From the IMG/VR virus record IMGVR_UViG_3300034072_002243, positions 1 through 50,070 of that record: 50,070 nucleotides of DNA; one strand, given 5' to 3'. The notes under the pieces are model-generated. The model was not told the DNA's origin. It saw only the letters and a list, made by a program, of their open reading frames with translations, and ran no database searches. Every line of letters starts with the position of its first letter. Position 1 is the stretch's first letter. Both the position numbers and the translations under genes were made by a program. This document shows positions 1 through 6,172 of this stretch, in pieces. Origin of the DNA: a virus.

Positions 1-531
1 CTATGGCTCCAATTCGGTCCACCGCTCGGGATAGCCGAGCATCCTTTCGGATATCCGGGCAATCGCCTCGGGCGAATAGTTCAGCAAGGCCAGGCGTGTC
101 CAGAACCTCTGCTGGTAGCCTTTCAACTCCATGGACGCTTGTGTGGCCACTGAAAATTGACCGATCGTGAAACCATCGGTCTTGAGCGGCGTAGGCCACA
201 ATCCAGACTCTTTCCCGGTAGTGTTGGGCACCAACCGCCGCAGCCGGTATGCAATGCCATTCCGCATCATACCCGACCTCGGCCAGGTCGCCGAGAACAC
301 GTCCGAACCATCGGCCTGGTTGGTCGTCCGGGCCAGCAAGGAGGTTCCAGACGTTTTCCATGACTGCGTATAGGGGTCGTAACTCGCCAATAAGGCTGCA
401 AATTTCAGACCATAATCCCGAACGCTGACCTTCAATTCCAGCGCGGCGACCGGCTGTTGAAAGGTCTTGGCACGGGAAGCCGCCGGTGATGACGTCGACA
501 GCTGGAATTCCATCTGCTCGCAATCGCTCAT
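1..531 (-). CDS. Protein in an alternative frame of the methyltransferase gene (overprinted)
   Basis: A complete 176-residue frame lying wholly within the methyltransferase gene, same strand, +1 frame. Its ATG has a good ribosome binding site (GGGAG seven bases upstream). I recognise its features from memory as those of an uncharacterised phage/metagenome family often seen beside cytosine methyltransferases: SRAKTF near the N terminus, ASYDPYTQSWKTS, TWPRSGMMRNGIAYRL, GLWPTP, and a C-terminal GYPERWTELEP. Function unknown. Each of these family motifs lies directly over a methyltransferase motif (for example SRAKTF over FPCQD, SGMMRNGIAYRL over GYDAEWHCIPA). It may be a genuine double-coding gene or only a conserved shadow of the enzyme frame; the sequence alone cannot settle this. 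Confidence 0.5.
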   Translation of the reverse strand: MSDCEQMEFQLSTSSPAASRAKTFQQPVAALELKVSVRDYGLKFAALLASYDPYTQSWKTSGTSLLARTTNQADGSDVFSATWPRSGMMRNGIAYRLRRLVPNTTGKESGLWPTPLKTDGFTIGQFSVATQASMELKGYQQRFWTRLALLNYSPEAIARISERMLGYPERWTELEP

Positions 532-742
532 GTGTCAGCTCCCGCACATCGCGATAAAGAGGGACATCTGGCCATTGCTTGCGCAGCACATGACCGCAGA
601 ACGGCTCAATCTCGCAAAAGGCGACTGTCCGGAACCCTCCTGTCCGCTCGAAACCCAGAGAAAAGCCGCCGATGCCAGAGAACAGATCCAGCACCGAAAG
701 CTTGTGACGAGGCACTGCCTCGCAAACAAAGATTGACTCCAC
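1..742 (-). CDS. DNA C5-cytosine methyltransferase (partial, 3' end outside window)
   Basis: Transfers a methyl group from SAM to carbon 5 of cytosine in DNA. About 247 residues are visible before the frame runs off the window start. From a GTG at 742 (AGGA seven bases upstream) the motifs come in the family order: motif I DLFSGIGGF at residues 19-27, motif II FCEIEPF around 42-48, motif IV GGFPCQD with the catalytic Cys at about 91, RSGLW near 107-111, motif VI ENV at 129-131, motif VIII RERVWIVA. The last visible residues, DRIGAI, fit the start of the conserved GNAVVPQ block. A shorter frame (1-531) is fully nested inside it on the same strand, shifted by +1. Such enzymes are common in phages, as protection from host restriction or as regulators. 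The start codon is less sure than the identity. Confidence 0.85.
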   Translation of the reverse strand, partial: MESIFVCEAVPRHKLSVLDLFSGIGGFSLGFERTGGFRTVAFCEIEPFCGHVLRKQWPDVPLYRDVRELTHERLRADGIPAVDVITGGFPCQDLSTAGRRAGIEGQRSGLWSEICSLIGELRPLYAVMENVWNLLAGPDDQPGRWFGRVLGDLAEVGYDAEWHCIPAAAVGAQHYRERVWIVAYAAQDRWFHDRSIFSGHTSVHGVERLPAEVLDTPGLAELFARGDCPDIRKDARLSRAVDRIGAI

Positions 743-784
743 ACGCGCGCATCCTGATAACGCCCGCCATCTGCGAGAGGCAGA

Positions 785-804
785 ATCAGACCTTCGGGTC
801 TGAT
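785..804. other. Stem-loop with TTCG tetraloop
   Basis: An 8-bp perfect inverted repeat (ATCAGACC / GGTCTGAT) closed by TTCG lies in the 236-base gap between the leftward methyltransferase gene and the rightward gene at 979. No T-run follows on either strand, so it is not a classical terminator; it may stabilise or end a transcript. Elsewhere in the gap only a weak TTGACG-like -35 near 918 is visible. Confidence 0.4.
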
Positions 805-978
805 CGCGGGGCGGTGAATGCGCTTGCCATCGAGGCCGGGACGATCTTGGCGGATAGGTCCGGCCTGCCGGGGAGCACGCCCCCGGCACCCGCGTCAGCG
901 GGATCTCAGAAATTCGGATTGACGTTCTTTGCGTTTCTGGCGATGTGAGAACATTACTGGAACAAAGAGCTGCGCCAG

Positions 979-1188
979 ATGCCACACCCCACGCTTGACG
1001 AACACCTGCCCATCACGGTCGAAGCCCTCGACGAAACGGGACGCATCGTCGAGGTGATCGCGCGCTGCGCGAATGTGACCGTCGCGCGCGGCGCATTCGA
1101 CGCTGCGAAGACCTGCCGCCAGGGCGTCGAGATCATGATCCGCGACCGCGCGCGTGTGATCGCATCAGAATTTCTACCCTTGGCTTGA
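979..1188 (+). CDS. Small conserved phage protein, unknown function
   Basis: A 69-residue acidic/basic mixed protein (MPHPTLDEHLPITVEALDE...) with no membrane segment. The pattern EVIARCANVTVARGAFDAA followed by a basic RDRARVI tail looks like small proteins of the accessory operons of alphaproteobacterial phages, but I assign no function. A GAG-type ribosome binding site sits about ten bases before the ATG. It is the first of the rightward block, and its end abuts the first copy of the 88-bp promoter-leader cassette, so the genes after it are separately transcribed. Confidence 0.55.
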   Translation: MPHPTLDEHLPITVEALDETGRIVEVIARCANVTVARGAFDAAKTCRQGVEIMIRDRARVIASEFLPLA

Positions 1189-1195
1189 CAACCCC

Positions 1196-1283
1196 CCTTT
1201 ACAACGCGGAATTTCCGCACTATATTCAAATCATCGCCAAGGTGCGATGCGGGCGCCTCGCCGATACGGAGGCAGGAGACAAG
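1196..1283 (+). promoter_or_regulatory. Promoter-leader cassette, copy 1
   Basis: A -35 box TTTACA (1198-1203), a 17-bp spacer and a -10 box TATATT (1221-1226) make a good sigma70-type promoter. The spacer contains the palindrome GCGGAATTTCCGC, a likely operator. The transcribed leader to 1283 holds a short GCCTC/GAGGC stem just before the ribosome binding site AGGAGA of the gene at 1287. The whole 88 bp recurs at 3109-3196 with seven mismatches. Confidence 0.75.
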
Positions 1284-1286
1284 ACC

Positions 1287-1730
1287 ATGGCCCTCTACGA
1301 CATCGAATATTCCTGCGGCCACAGCGAAACCAAGCAGCTCTACGGCAAGCACGACACCCGCCACAGCTATCTCGCATGGGCCAAGGCCTCCGGCCACTGC
1401 CCGGCCTGCCGCGCGCAGAACGACGAGCTGTACTGCGCCGGCGTCGAGGCCGAGCACAGCCTGCCGCCGCTGACCGGCTCCGAGAAGCAGGTCAAGTGGG
1501 CGCGCGATATCAGGGCCGAGAAGGTGGCCAAGCTCGCCGCCTCGATGGCCGAGCGCGCCGAGAAGTGGTCGCCGGAGAATGTCGCCGAGCTGACCGCCCG
1601 CACCGAGGTGATGTTTGCCGCCCTCGCCGCAAAGACCGAGGCGCGCTACTGGATCGACGCGCGGAACCTGACCCCCGATGTGATCGGCGCGAATGCCTGG
1701 CGCGAAGCCACAAAGGAGGCCGGCAAGTGA
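1287..1730 (+). CDS. Putative zinc-binding phage protein
   Basis: A 147-residue protein. The ATG at 1287 is chosen because AGGAGA lies seven bases upstream and because the longer in-frame start would read through the promoter. The N-terminal third carries a CGH motif (YSCGHSE) followed about 30 residues later by HCPAC, a Cys/His arrangement that suggests one zinc site; the rest is helical and Ala/Glu rich (ERAEKWSPENVAELTAR). Probably a soluble early protein; function unknown. It is first in a coupled set with the genes at 1727 and 2635. Confidence 0.75.
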   Translation: MALYDIEYSCGHSETKQLYGKHDTRHSYLAWAKASGHCPACRAQNDELYCAGVEAEHSLPPLTGSEKQVKWARDIRAEKVAKLAASMAERAEKWSPENVAELTARTEVMFAALAAKTEARYWIDARNLTPDVIGANAWREATKEAGK

Positions 1731-2638
1731 CGGCAAACCCCATCACCAGGACCCTCGCGCGGCTCATCGCCGCGCAGGGCAGCCCGGTCAAGTCCGTGAC
1801 CCTCGCCGCCCCCGCCATCCATGGCGACACCATCATTGCCGTCGACTGGGCCGAGTTTGCCGACGAGCCGGTCGAGGTGGCAGAGCGCGGCGTGACCATG
1901 ACGGTCAGGAGCCGCCTGCCGACCGCAGCCGCGACGCTGCCCCCCTCGCCGCGCATCGAGCAACTGGCGCTGGAGACCGCCTGGGGCTATGGCGCATGGG
2001 ACGTGCTGCGCACCTATATCGCCCCCGGCTACAGCGGCCCGCTGCCGCCCTACATGGCCGGGTTTGAGGCGGCCGCGCGCGAACAGGGCTACATCACCTG
2101 GAGCTGGCGCCCGATGATGGCCGGCCCCGAGTTGCGCGCGAAGGCCTGGGCAGACAAGGACCGGACGCTCTGCCGCTACACCCTCGGCCGATCCGGCGCG
2201 CTGCCAGATCTGGCCCTGCGCGTGGCGCAGCCAGCTTCGCAGCTGGTCATCACGCTCGGCGCGCAGGCAACCCCTGCCAGCACCGCGCCGGATCGGGCCG
2301 GTCACAGCCCCCGCGCCGCGCGGGGCCGTCGCTGGTCCAACTGGACCTACACGGCGACGCAGGCCCAAAGGCAAAAGCTGCTGTATCTCATGGACCAGGC
2401 CGGCCAGCGCGAGGAGATCCCCGACAACCTGACCCGGGCCGATGCCGCGCGCTGGATCAACCGGCTCATGTCGGGAGGCACGCTCTCCAGCCTGAGTGGC
2501 CCCGCACCCGCCACACCCGAGCAGCGCGGCTATCTCGGCCGCCTCCTGCGCAAGGCCGGGCTCTCGGACGCACTGCCGGACGACCTGACCAAGAGCCAGG
2601 CAAGCCGCTGGATCGACCAGCTGAAAGGCAATCGATGA
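1727..2638 (+). CDS. Phage protein with two C-terminal DUF3072-like repeats
   Basis: 303 residues from a GTG at 1727 that overlaps the previous stop (GTGA); AAGGAGG lies seven bases upstream, so this start is well supported. The first ~200 residues are unrecognised. The C-terminal part has two ~40-residue repeats: one begins TQAQRQKLLYLMDQAG and ends RWINRLMSGG, the other begins TPEQRGYLGRLLRKAG and ends RWIDQLKGNR. This 'T..QR.YL..L....G....LT...A..WI..L' pattern resembles the small DUF3072-type helical motif (family recalled, not searched). Such motifs occur in phage and plasmid proteins of unknown role. It is translationally coupled to both neighbours. Confidence 0.75.
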   Translation: MTANPITRTLARLIAAQGSPVKSVTLAAPAIHGDTIIAVDWAEFADEPVEVAERGVTMTVRSRLPTAAATLPPSPRIEQLALETAWGYGAWDVLRTYIAPGYSGPLPPYMAGFEAAAREQGYITWSWRPMMAGPELRAKAWADKDRTLCRYTLGRSGALPDLALRVAQPASQLVITLGAQATPASTAPDRAGHSPRAARGRRWSNWTYTATQAQRQKLLYLMDQAGQREEIPDNLTRADAARWINRLMSGGTLSSLSGPAPATPEQRGYLGRLLRKAGLSDALPDDLTKSQASRWIDQLKGNR

Positions 2639-3102
2639 CCTACATGCACCACATCACCCTCAACACCGGGCACATGCACAAGCAGGCGCGCGTCAGCGAG
2701 GGCAGCATTGCCGTCATGCTGGAGTTGCTGGATCCGATCCTGCTCGGCGGCGACGTGCCGGTGCCGGCAGAGCCGGGCGTCATCGCGCGCGGCCATCATG
2801 TCGGCCGGTCGCTGCTGGTCACGCTGATCTCGGCCGAGCATAACGCGCCGCTGCTGACGACCGGCATTGCACTGCGCTCGACCGCCGCCAAAGGGCTCTG
2901 GAGCCTGCTGCACCGGTCCAGCTCGACGCCGCTGCGCACCAGCATCGACGACATGCCCGCCGCCCCGTGGATCGCAGACCGCATCGAGGACAGCATCGCA
3001 GCCTATCCGGAGGCTCTCGCCTGGACCGGGGCCTGGGCGGCGTCCCTCGGCTGGGCGTGGATGGACTATGCCGGGGCGGACAAAAAAGAGCCGCAGCGCT
3101 GA
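2635..3102 (+). CDS. Hypothetical phage protein
   Basis: 155 residues; ATG overlaps the preceding TGA (ATGA), with AAGG eight bases upstream, so translation is likely coupled. No domain recognised. The sequence has a hydrophobic-leaning middle (IAVMLELLDPILLGG, SLLVTLISAEHN) and a tryptophan-rich C terminus (WTGAWAASLGWAWMDYAG) but no clear transmembrane segment. The gene ends seven bases before the second copy of the promoter-leader cassette. Real by context and ribosome binding site; function unknown. Confidence 0.65.
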   Translation: MTYMHHITLNTGHMHKQARVSEGSIAVMLELLDPILLGGDVPVPAEPGVIARGHHVGRSLLVTLISAEHNAPLLTTGIALRSTAAKGLWSLLHRSSSTPLRTSIDDMPAAPWIADRIEDSIAAYPEALAWTGAWAASLGWAWMDYAGADKKEPQR

Positions 3103-3108
3103 TTTACT

Positions 3109-3196
3109 CCTTTACAGTGCGGGATTTCCGCACTATATTCAAATCATCGCCAAGGGGCGGTGCGGGCGCCTCGCCGGTACGGAGGCAGGAGACAAA
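3109..3196 (+). promoter_or_regulatory. Promoter-leader cassette, copy 2
   Basis: Second copy of the cassette at 1196-1283 (81 of 88 bases identical by eye). -35 TTTACA (3111-3116), 17-bp spacer, -10 TATATT (3134-3139). Here the spacer palindrome is longer, GTGCGGGATTTCCGCAC. Drives the gene at 3200 and probably no more, because a hairpin follows that gene. Confidence 0.75.
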
Positions 3197-3199
3197 GAG

Positions 3200-3571
3200 A
3201 TGACCGATTACAGCACCTGGACGGACGCCGACCTCGACGCCGCCCTGAAGCGCATCGCGGCAGAGCGGAGGCACTACATCAACGCGGTTGGCCGCGAGCA
3301 CGAAAGCAACCACACCATTTACGACAACGAGCTGCACGCCCTGTCCTCGGAGATCGTTCGTCGCCGCCAGGCCGCTGAAGCCGCACAATTCGCCGCCGAA
3401 TGGACACTGGATGTATTCAACGCCCGTCGCGCCGCATGGAATGCAGAGGCCGTCAAACTGCCGCGTAAAGGCAACAGCATCGACATGAAACACATTCGCG
3501 CCCTTGAAACCAAGCTCGGCATCAAGATGGACGACCTCAGAAGGGCCAAGGCTCTGCTTGGCGTAAACTGA
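3200..3571 (+). CDS. Hypothetical helical phage protein
   Basis: 123 residues; ATG at 3200 preceded by AGGAGA in the repeated leader. The protein is strongly helical and charged: the first part (DLDAALKRIAAERRHYINAV) and the middle (SSEIVRRRQAAEAAQFAAEW) could form coiled coils, and the basic C terminus (LETKLGIKMDDLRRAKALLG) could bind nucleic acid. No family recognised. It has its own promoter and is followed by a terminator-like hairpin, so it is probably a single-gene transcript sharing control with the operon that begins at 1287. Confidence 0.65.
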   Translation: MTDYSTWTDADLDAALKRIAAERRHYINAVGREHESNHTIYDNELHALSSEIVRRRQAAEAAQFAAEWTLDVFNARRAAWNAEAVKLPRKGNSIDMKHIRALETKLGIKMDDLRRAKALLGVN

Positions 3572-3599
3572 CCGGCTCCGCCGGCTGAAACACCAAAAC

Positions 3600-3628
3600 A
3601 GCCCGCTCGTTTCCGGGCGGGCTGTTCC
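3600..3628 (+). terminator. Terminator-like hairpin
   Basis: A 9-bp perfect stem ACAGCCCGC/GCGGGCTGT with a 10-base loop starts 28 bases after the stop of the gene at 3200. Only a short T stretch (TGTTCC) follows, so termination strength is uncertain. Confidence 0.55.
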
Positions 3629-3776
3629 CACGACCCTGCAAATGCAGCGCCACAGCTCAAAGAATATTTCGATCCACTGCAACAGGCAGGACTGCCGCAG
3701 AATTGCCAGCCCCTTGCGCTGACTGGATCAGGCTATGTCCAGATCAGCCAGGCTGTCAACCTCCAAGGAAAAGACC

Positions 3777-4160
3777 ATGCAGGACCATCTCGCTCAGGCT
3801 CTCATCATCCGCGCGATCGCCCGCGACGACGCCGAGCGCCCCCTGATCGGAGCGCCCCTCGCCGCCCTGCGCCGGCAGGTCGCAGCCGGCGAACACGCCG
3901 ACCATCCGGCAGCCCTGACCGCAGAGGCGGTCCGGCAGGAGATCATGGGCCTCGGCGTTTGCGACATGCCCCCGGCGACCGACCTTGTCGCCACCCTGCT
4001 CGAGACGCTGTCACAGCGCCTCGGCGGCTACGGGCACAACGCCGCATGGGGGGCCATCGGCATCAAGGGCACGCGCGGCCGGGACCTGCTCGCCCGCTCG
4101 GCCGCAGCCGTCGACTGGCCGATCTGGAAAACCTTGAGGGATGCCGCGCTGGGAGATTGA
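3777..4160 (+). CDS. Hypothetical phage protein
   Basis: 127 residues. The ATG at 3777 is preferred over an in-frame ATG at 3735 because AAGGAA lies seven bases before it. The protein looks all-helical (LAQALIIRAIARDDAERPL, LVATLLETLSQRLGGYGHNAAWGAIG) with no membrane segment. No domain recognised. The gap 3629-3776 shows no convincing promoter. Its stop codon overlaps the -35 box of the next promoter. Confidence 0.55.
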   Translation: MQDHLAQALIIRAIARDDAERPLIGAPLAALRRQVAAGEHADHPAALTAEAVRQEIMGLGVCDMPPATDLVATLLETLSQRLGGYGHNAAWGAIGIKGTRGRDLLARSAAAVDWPIWKTLRDAALGD

Positions 4161-4184
4161 CAACATACACCATTGGTGTATGTT
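4157..4184 (+). promoter_or_regulatory. Promoter with 21-bp palindromic operator
   Basis: -35 TTGACA (4157-4162), 16-bp spacer, -10 TATGTT (4179-4184). A perfect palindrome with 10-bp arms, ACATACACCA and TGGTGTATGT around a single T, spans 4163-4183, filling the spacer and overlapping the -10. A bound repressor would block RNA polymerase. The HTH protein encoded at 4641 is the obvious candidate ligand (inference). Confidence 0.75.
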
Positions 4185-4235
4185 TGGAACTGCGCAGAGG
4201 GACAGCCCTCCGCATGAGGTAATGGAGACCTGATC

Positions 4236-4637
4236 ATGATCACCAAGTTTCAATCCGAACTTCCCGCCGGTCGCGCGCGGTTCTTGGCCAGAGGGCGGCA
4301 TTATGCCGACGCCGTGAACCAGATCGCAGAACGCGGCCTCGAAGCCGCGCTTGAAGCCACCGCCATTTTGGGAGGCGTCCGGCAGCCGAAAGGCATTGCA
4401 CGGAGTTTGGTCAAGGCCGTTGCCAAATCCGGCCCCGTGCCCGCGCACCGGATATCCAGGCGCGCTCGTCGCCGCTATGAGGATGGCGCGCCGGTTATCG
4501 ATATCGTGGTCGAGACGCCGCAGTTGACATGGAAATATCGCGGAGACCGGCAGATAGGGATGATCGAATGGCTTCCTGCATTTGTTGTCACCGACCGCTG
4601 CAGCGCACCAGTTCTTCGCTCCCCGTTGCCAGGATGA
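4236..4637 (+). CDS. Hypothetical protein, first gene of a two-gene HTH cassette
   Basis: 133 residues; ATG at 4236 with GGAGA eight bases upstream, about 50 bases after the palindromic promoter. N-terminal half helical (VNQIAERGLEAALEATAILGG), a basic linker (RRARRRYEDGAP), then a beta-like C-terminal half (VIDIVVETPQLTWKYRGD). No family recognised. Only three bases separate it from the HTH gene at 4641. The gene order, small size and operator-controlled promoter resemble toxin-antitoxin or addiction cassettes, but no toxin signature is visible, so that remains a guess. Confidence 0.6.
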   Translation: MITKFQSELPAGRARFLARGRHYADAVNQIAERGLEAALEATAILGGVRQPKGIARSLVKAVAKSGPVPAHRISRRARRRYEDGAPVIDIVVETPQLTWKYRGDRQIGMIEWLPAFVVTDRCSAPVLRSPLPG

Positions 4638-4640
4638 ACC

Positions 4641-5069
4641 ATGGCCACCACATTCTCTTTACTGTCACAGATCTGCGGCCTCTCTCATCGAGAGGCCGCC
4701 CAGCTCCTGAACGTGCGCCTTGACACTGTGAAGTCATGGTCCACTGGACGCAACCGCGTGCCCAACGCCGTCCTTGCAGAGCTCGCGGAATTGGCGGCGC
4801 GGATCGAGACGGCGGCGACAGAAACGCTGAAACAGATCGCGGACGCGTCTGAAAAGCACGGACCACCGTCCGAGATCGAGCTGGGCATTGCAAGCGACGA
4901 CGCGGAAGCGGTTTCCATCGGTTGGCCATGCGTCGGCGCCCAATCCGCCTGTCTCGGCCTTGTCCTCGCTCGCGGCATTCGAAAAGGCTACCAGTTCAAA
5001 GTCATCCCGCGCGGGTCGACTGTCGCCACAGCAGCCGCCGCCGATGCGCATGACTCCGGCACAAGATGA
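4641..5069 (+). CDS. Helix-turn-helix transcriptional regulator
   Basis: 142 residues. Residues ~8-45 form a Cro/Xre-like helix-turn-helix: LSHREAAQLLNVRLDTVKSW followed by STGRNRVPNAVLAEL. The remaining part is helical, then Gly/Ala rich, with no recognised ligand domain. Located directly downstream of the gene at 4236 and converging on the leftward lysis genes. The natural target would be the 21-bp palindrome at 4163-4183 (autoregulation, inferred from context). Confidence 0.75.
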   Translation: MATTFSLLSQICGLSHREAAQLLNVRLDTVKSWSTGRNRVPNAVLAELAELAARIETAATETLKQIADASEKHGPPSEIELGIASDDAEAVSIGWPCVGAQSACLGLVLARGIRKGYQFKVIPRGSTVATAAAADAHDSGTR

Positions 5070-5110
5070 GACTTGGTCGGGCCACCGGCACGCCAGGCGC
5101 CGAAGCCCCC

Positions 5111-5293
5111 TCAATTCACCCGCCCCGGCCGGTCCACCTCCCCTGACCTGAAATCCTCCGCTATGCCGGCGAGCCAGTGACCGAAGGTCTCGGCCGGCAG
5201 GCCGAGAAGGGCATAGGCGGAGAGGATGTGCTCGACAGCGGCGCGTGCCGCCGTCTGCCGGTCCTCGTCGGCGGGCGCCTCATGTGCTGCCAT
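5111..5293 (-). CDS. Small hypothetical protein at end of lysis/tail operon
   Basis: 60 residues, start at 5293 with AGGGG nine bases upstream, overlapping the end of the holin-like gene by 14 bases. Predicted helical (ARAAVEHILSAYALLGLPAET) and soluble. This is the last gene of the long minus-strand late operon. No function can be given. Confidence 0.6.
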   Translation of the reverse strand: MAAHEAPADEDRQTAARAAVEHILSAYALLGLPAETFGHWLAGIAEDFRSGEVDRPGRVN

Positions 5294-5630
5294 GACCGCC
5301 CCCCTTGCCGCCGCGCCAGATGGCCAGCACGTCGCGCGCCGTGGCGAGCGGGTCCCGGCTGGCCCGGAGCATGAACACCGCCCAGTTGCGACCCGTCAGC
5401 GCGAGGCCGGCCGCGACTGCGTCGGACCAGGACGGGTCCAGATTGAGAAACTGGCGGATCGGATCCGCGAAGATGACCGCCGCGCCGATGCCGGCGGCCA
5501 GCGCCAGCAGGCGGCCGGAGAGGGTGAGGTCACGCTGCAGCATCGCGCCGAGCACCGCGAAGCCGATGATCACGGCCCATTTGGTCAATGATGCATGGGC
5601 CAGCCAGCCCAGCCATTCCTGCTGCCGCAT
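5280..5630 (-). CDS. Holin-like membrane protein
   Basis: 116 residues; start at 5630 with GGAG ten bases upstream. Two hydrophobic segments, WAVIIGFAVLGAML (about 18-31) and LLALAAGIGAAVIFA (about 41-55), then a weaker one (AVAAGLALTGRNWAVFML) and a basic tail, the arrangement of small phage holins. Holins perforate the inner membrane to release endolysin. A second, LLH-type holin-like gene lies at 8861, so one of the two may be an antiholin or a different membrane protein. Family not firmly identified. Confidence 0.55.
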   Translation of the reverse strand: MRQQEWLGWLAHASLTKWAVIIGFAVLGAMLQRDLTLSGRLLALAAGIGAAVIFADPIRQFLNLDPSWSDAVAAGLALTGRNWAVFMLRASRDPLATARDVLAIWRGGKGGGHGST

Positions 5631-5665
5631 TGATGTCTCCGGAGATTTGCGCCGCAGCGCGGAAG

Positions 5666-5695
5666 GAAAGGTCCGCCGCCCTGCGCGGGCGGCGG
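5666..5695 (-). terminator. Terminator-like hairpin after the tail protein gene
   Basis: 9-bp perfect stem CCGCCGCCC/GGGCGGCGG with a 5-base loop, between the genes at 5702 and 5630; on the minus strand it is followed by ACCTTTCCTTCC, a weak T tract. Probably partial termination. Confidence 0.5.
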
Positions 5696-5701
5696 CAAAG
5701 G

Positions 5702-6172
5702 TCAGACGGTGACGATGTCCGCCTCGGTCAGATTGCGCAGCCGCTCGGCATAGATCTCAGACCCGCTCCAGAGCGGCCAGACCCGCTTTGCCAGCGCCTC
5801 AACCGGATAGGCCGGATTGCGCCACAGCACGAAGGGCTGTTGCGGCGCGGCACTTGCCAGCTCGATGTCAGCCACGGCCACCAGAGCCGGCAGCGCCAGC
5901 GGCACAGCAGCGCGGATCGTGAGCCAGATGCCGGCCTCTCGCACGGCAGGCGAGATCTCGTTGCCGTCACCGTCAAAAACCGCCTCGGCGGCGATCACTT
6001 CGCAGCGCAGGCCGGCATAGCGCCGGCCTTCGAACACGCCCGAGAATTGCTGCGCGATGGCGGGCAGTGCCAGAGCCCCACCCTCCTCGGCTGGTTGGAT
6101 ACCGAGTACCTGCAGGTTGACGTCTTCCGGGCGCAAGAAATGCAGGATGTGGTCAATGGTCATCTTTGTCAT
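5702..6172 (-). CDS. Hypothetical phage tail-region protein
   Basis: 156 residues, ATG overlapping the stop of the upstream gene at 6169 (ATGA). Contains LRPEDVNLQVLGI and a C-terminal VLWRNPAYPVEALAKRVWPL. No domain recognised. Its place directly after a putative receptor-binding protein suggests a tail-fibre accessory or chaperone protein, but this is only positional inference. Confidence 0.55.
   Translation of the reverse strand: MTKMTIDHILHFLRPEDVNLQVLGIQPAEEGGALALPAIAQQFSGVFEGRRYAGLRCEVIAAEAVFDGDGNEISPAVREAGIWLTIRAAVPLALPALVAVADIELASAAPQQPFVLWRNPAYPVEALAKRVWPLWSGSEIYAERLRNLTEADIVTV

Noticed and set aside
954-1736. Long minus-strand frame of 260 codons
   Set aside because: Lies antisense to genes with good ribosome binding sites, has low-complexity Gly/Leu/Arg composition typical of GC-rich shadow frames.
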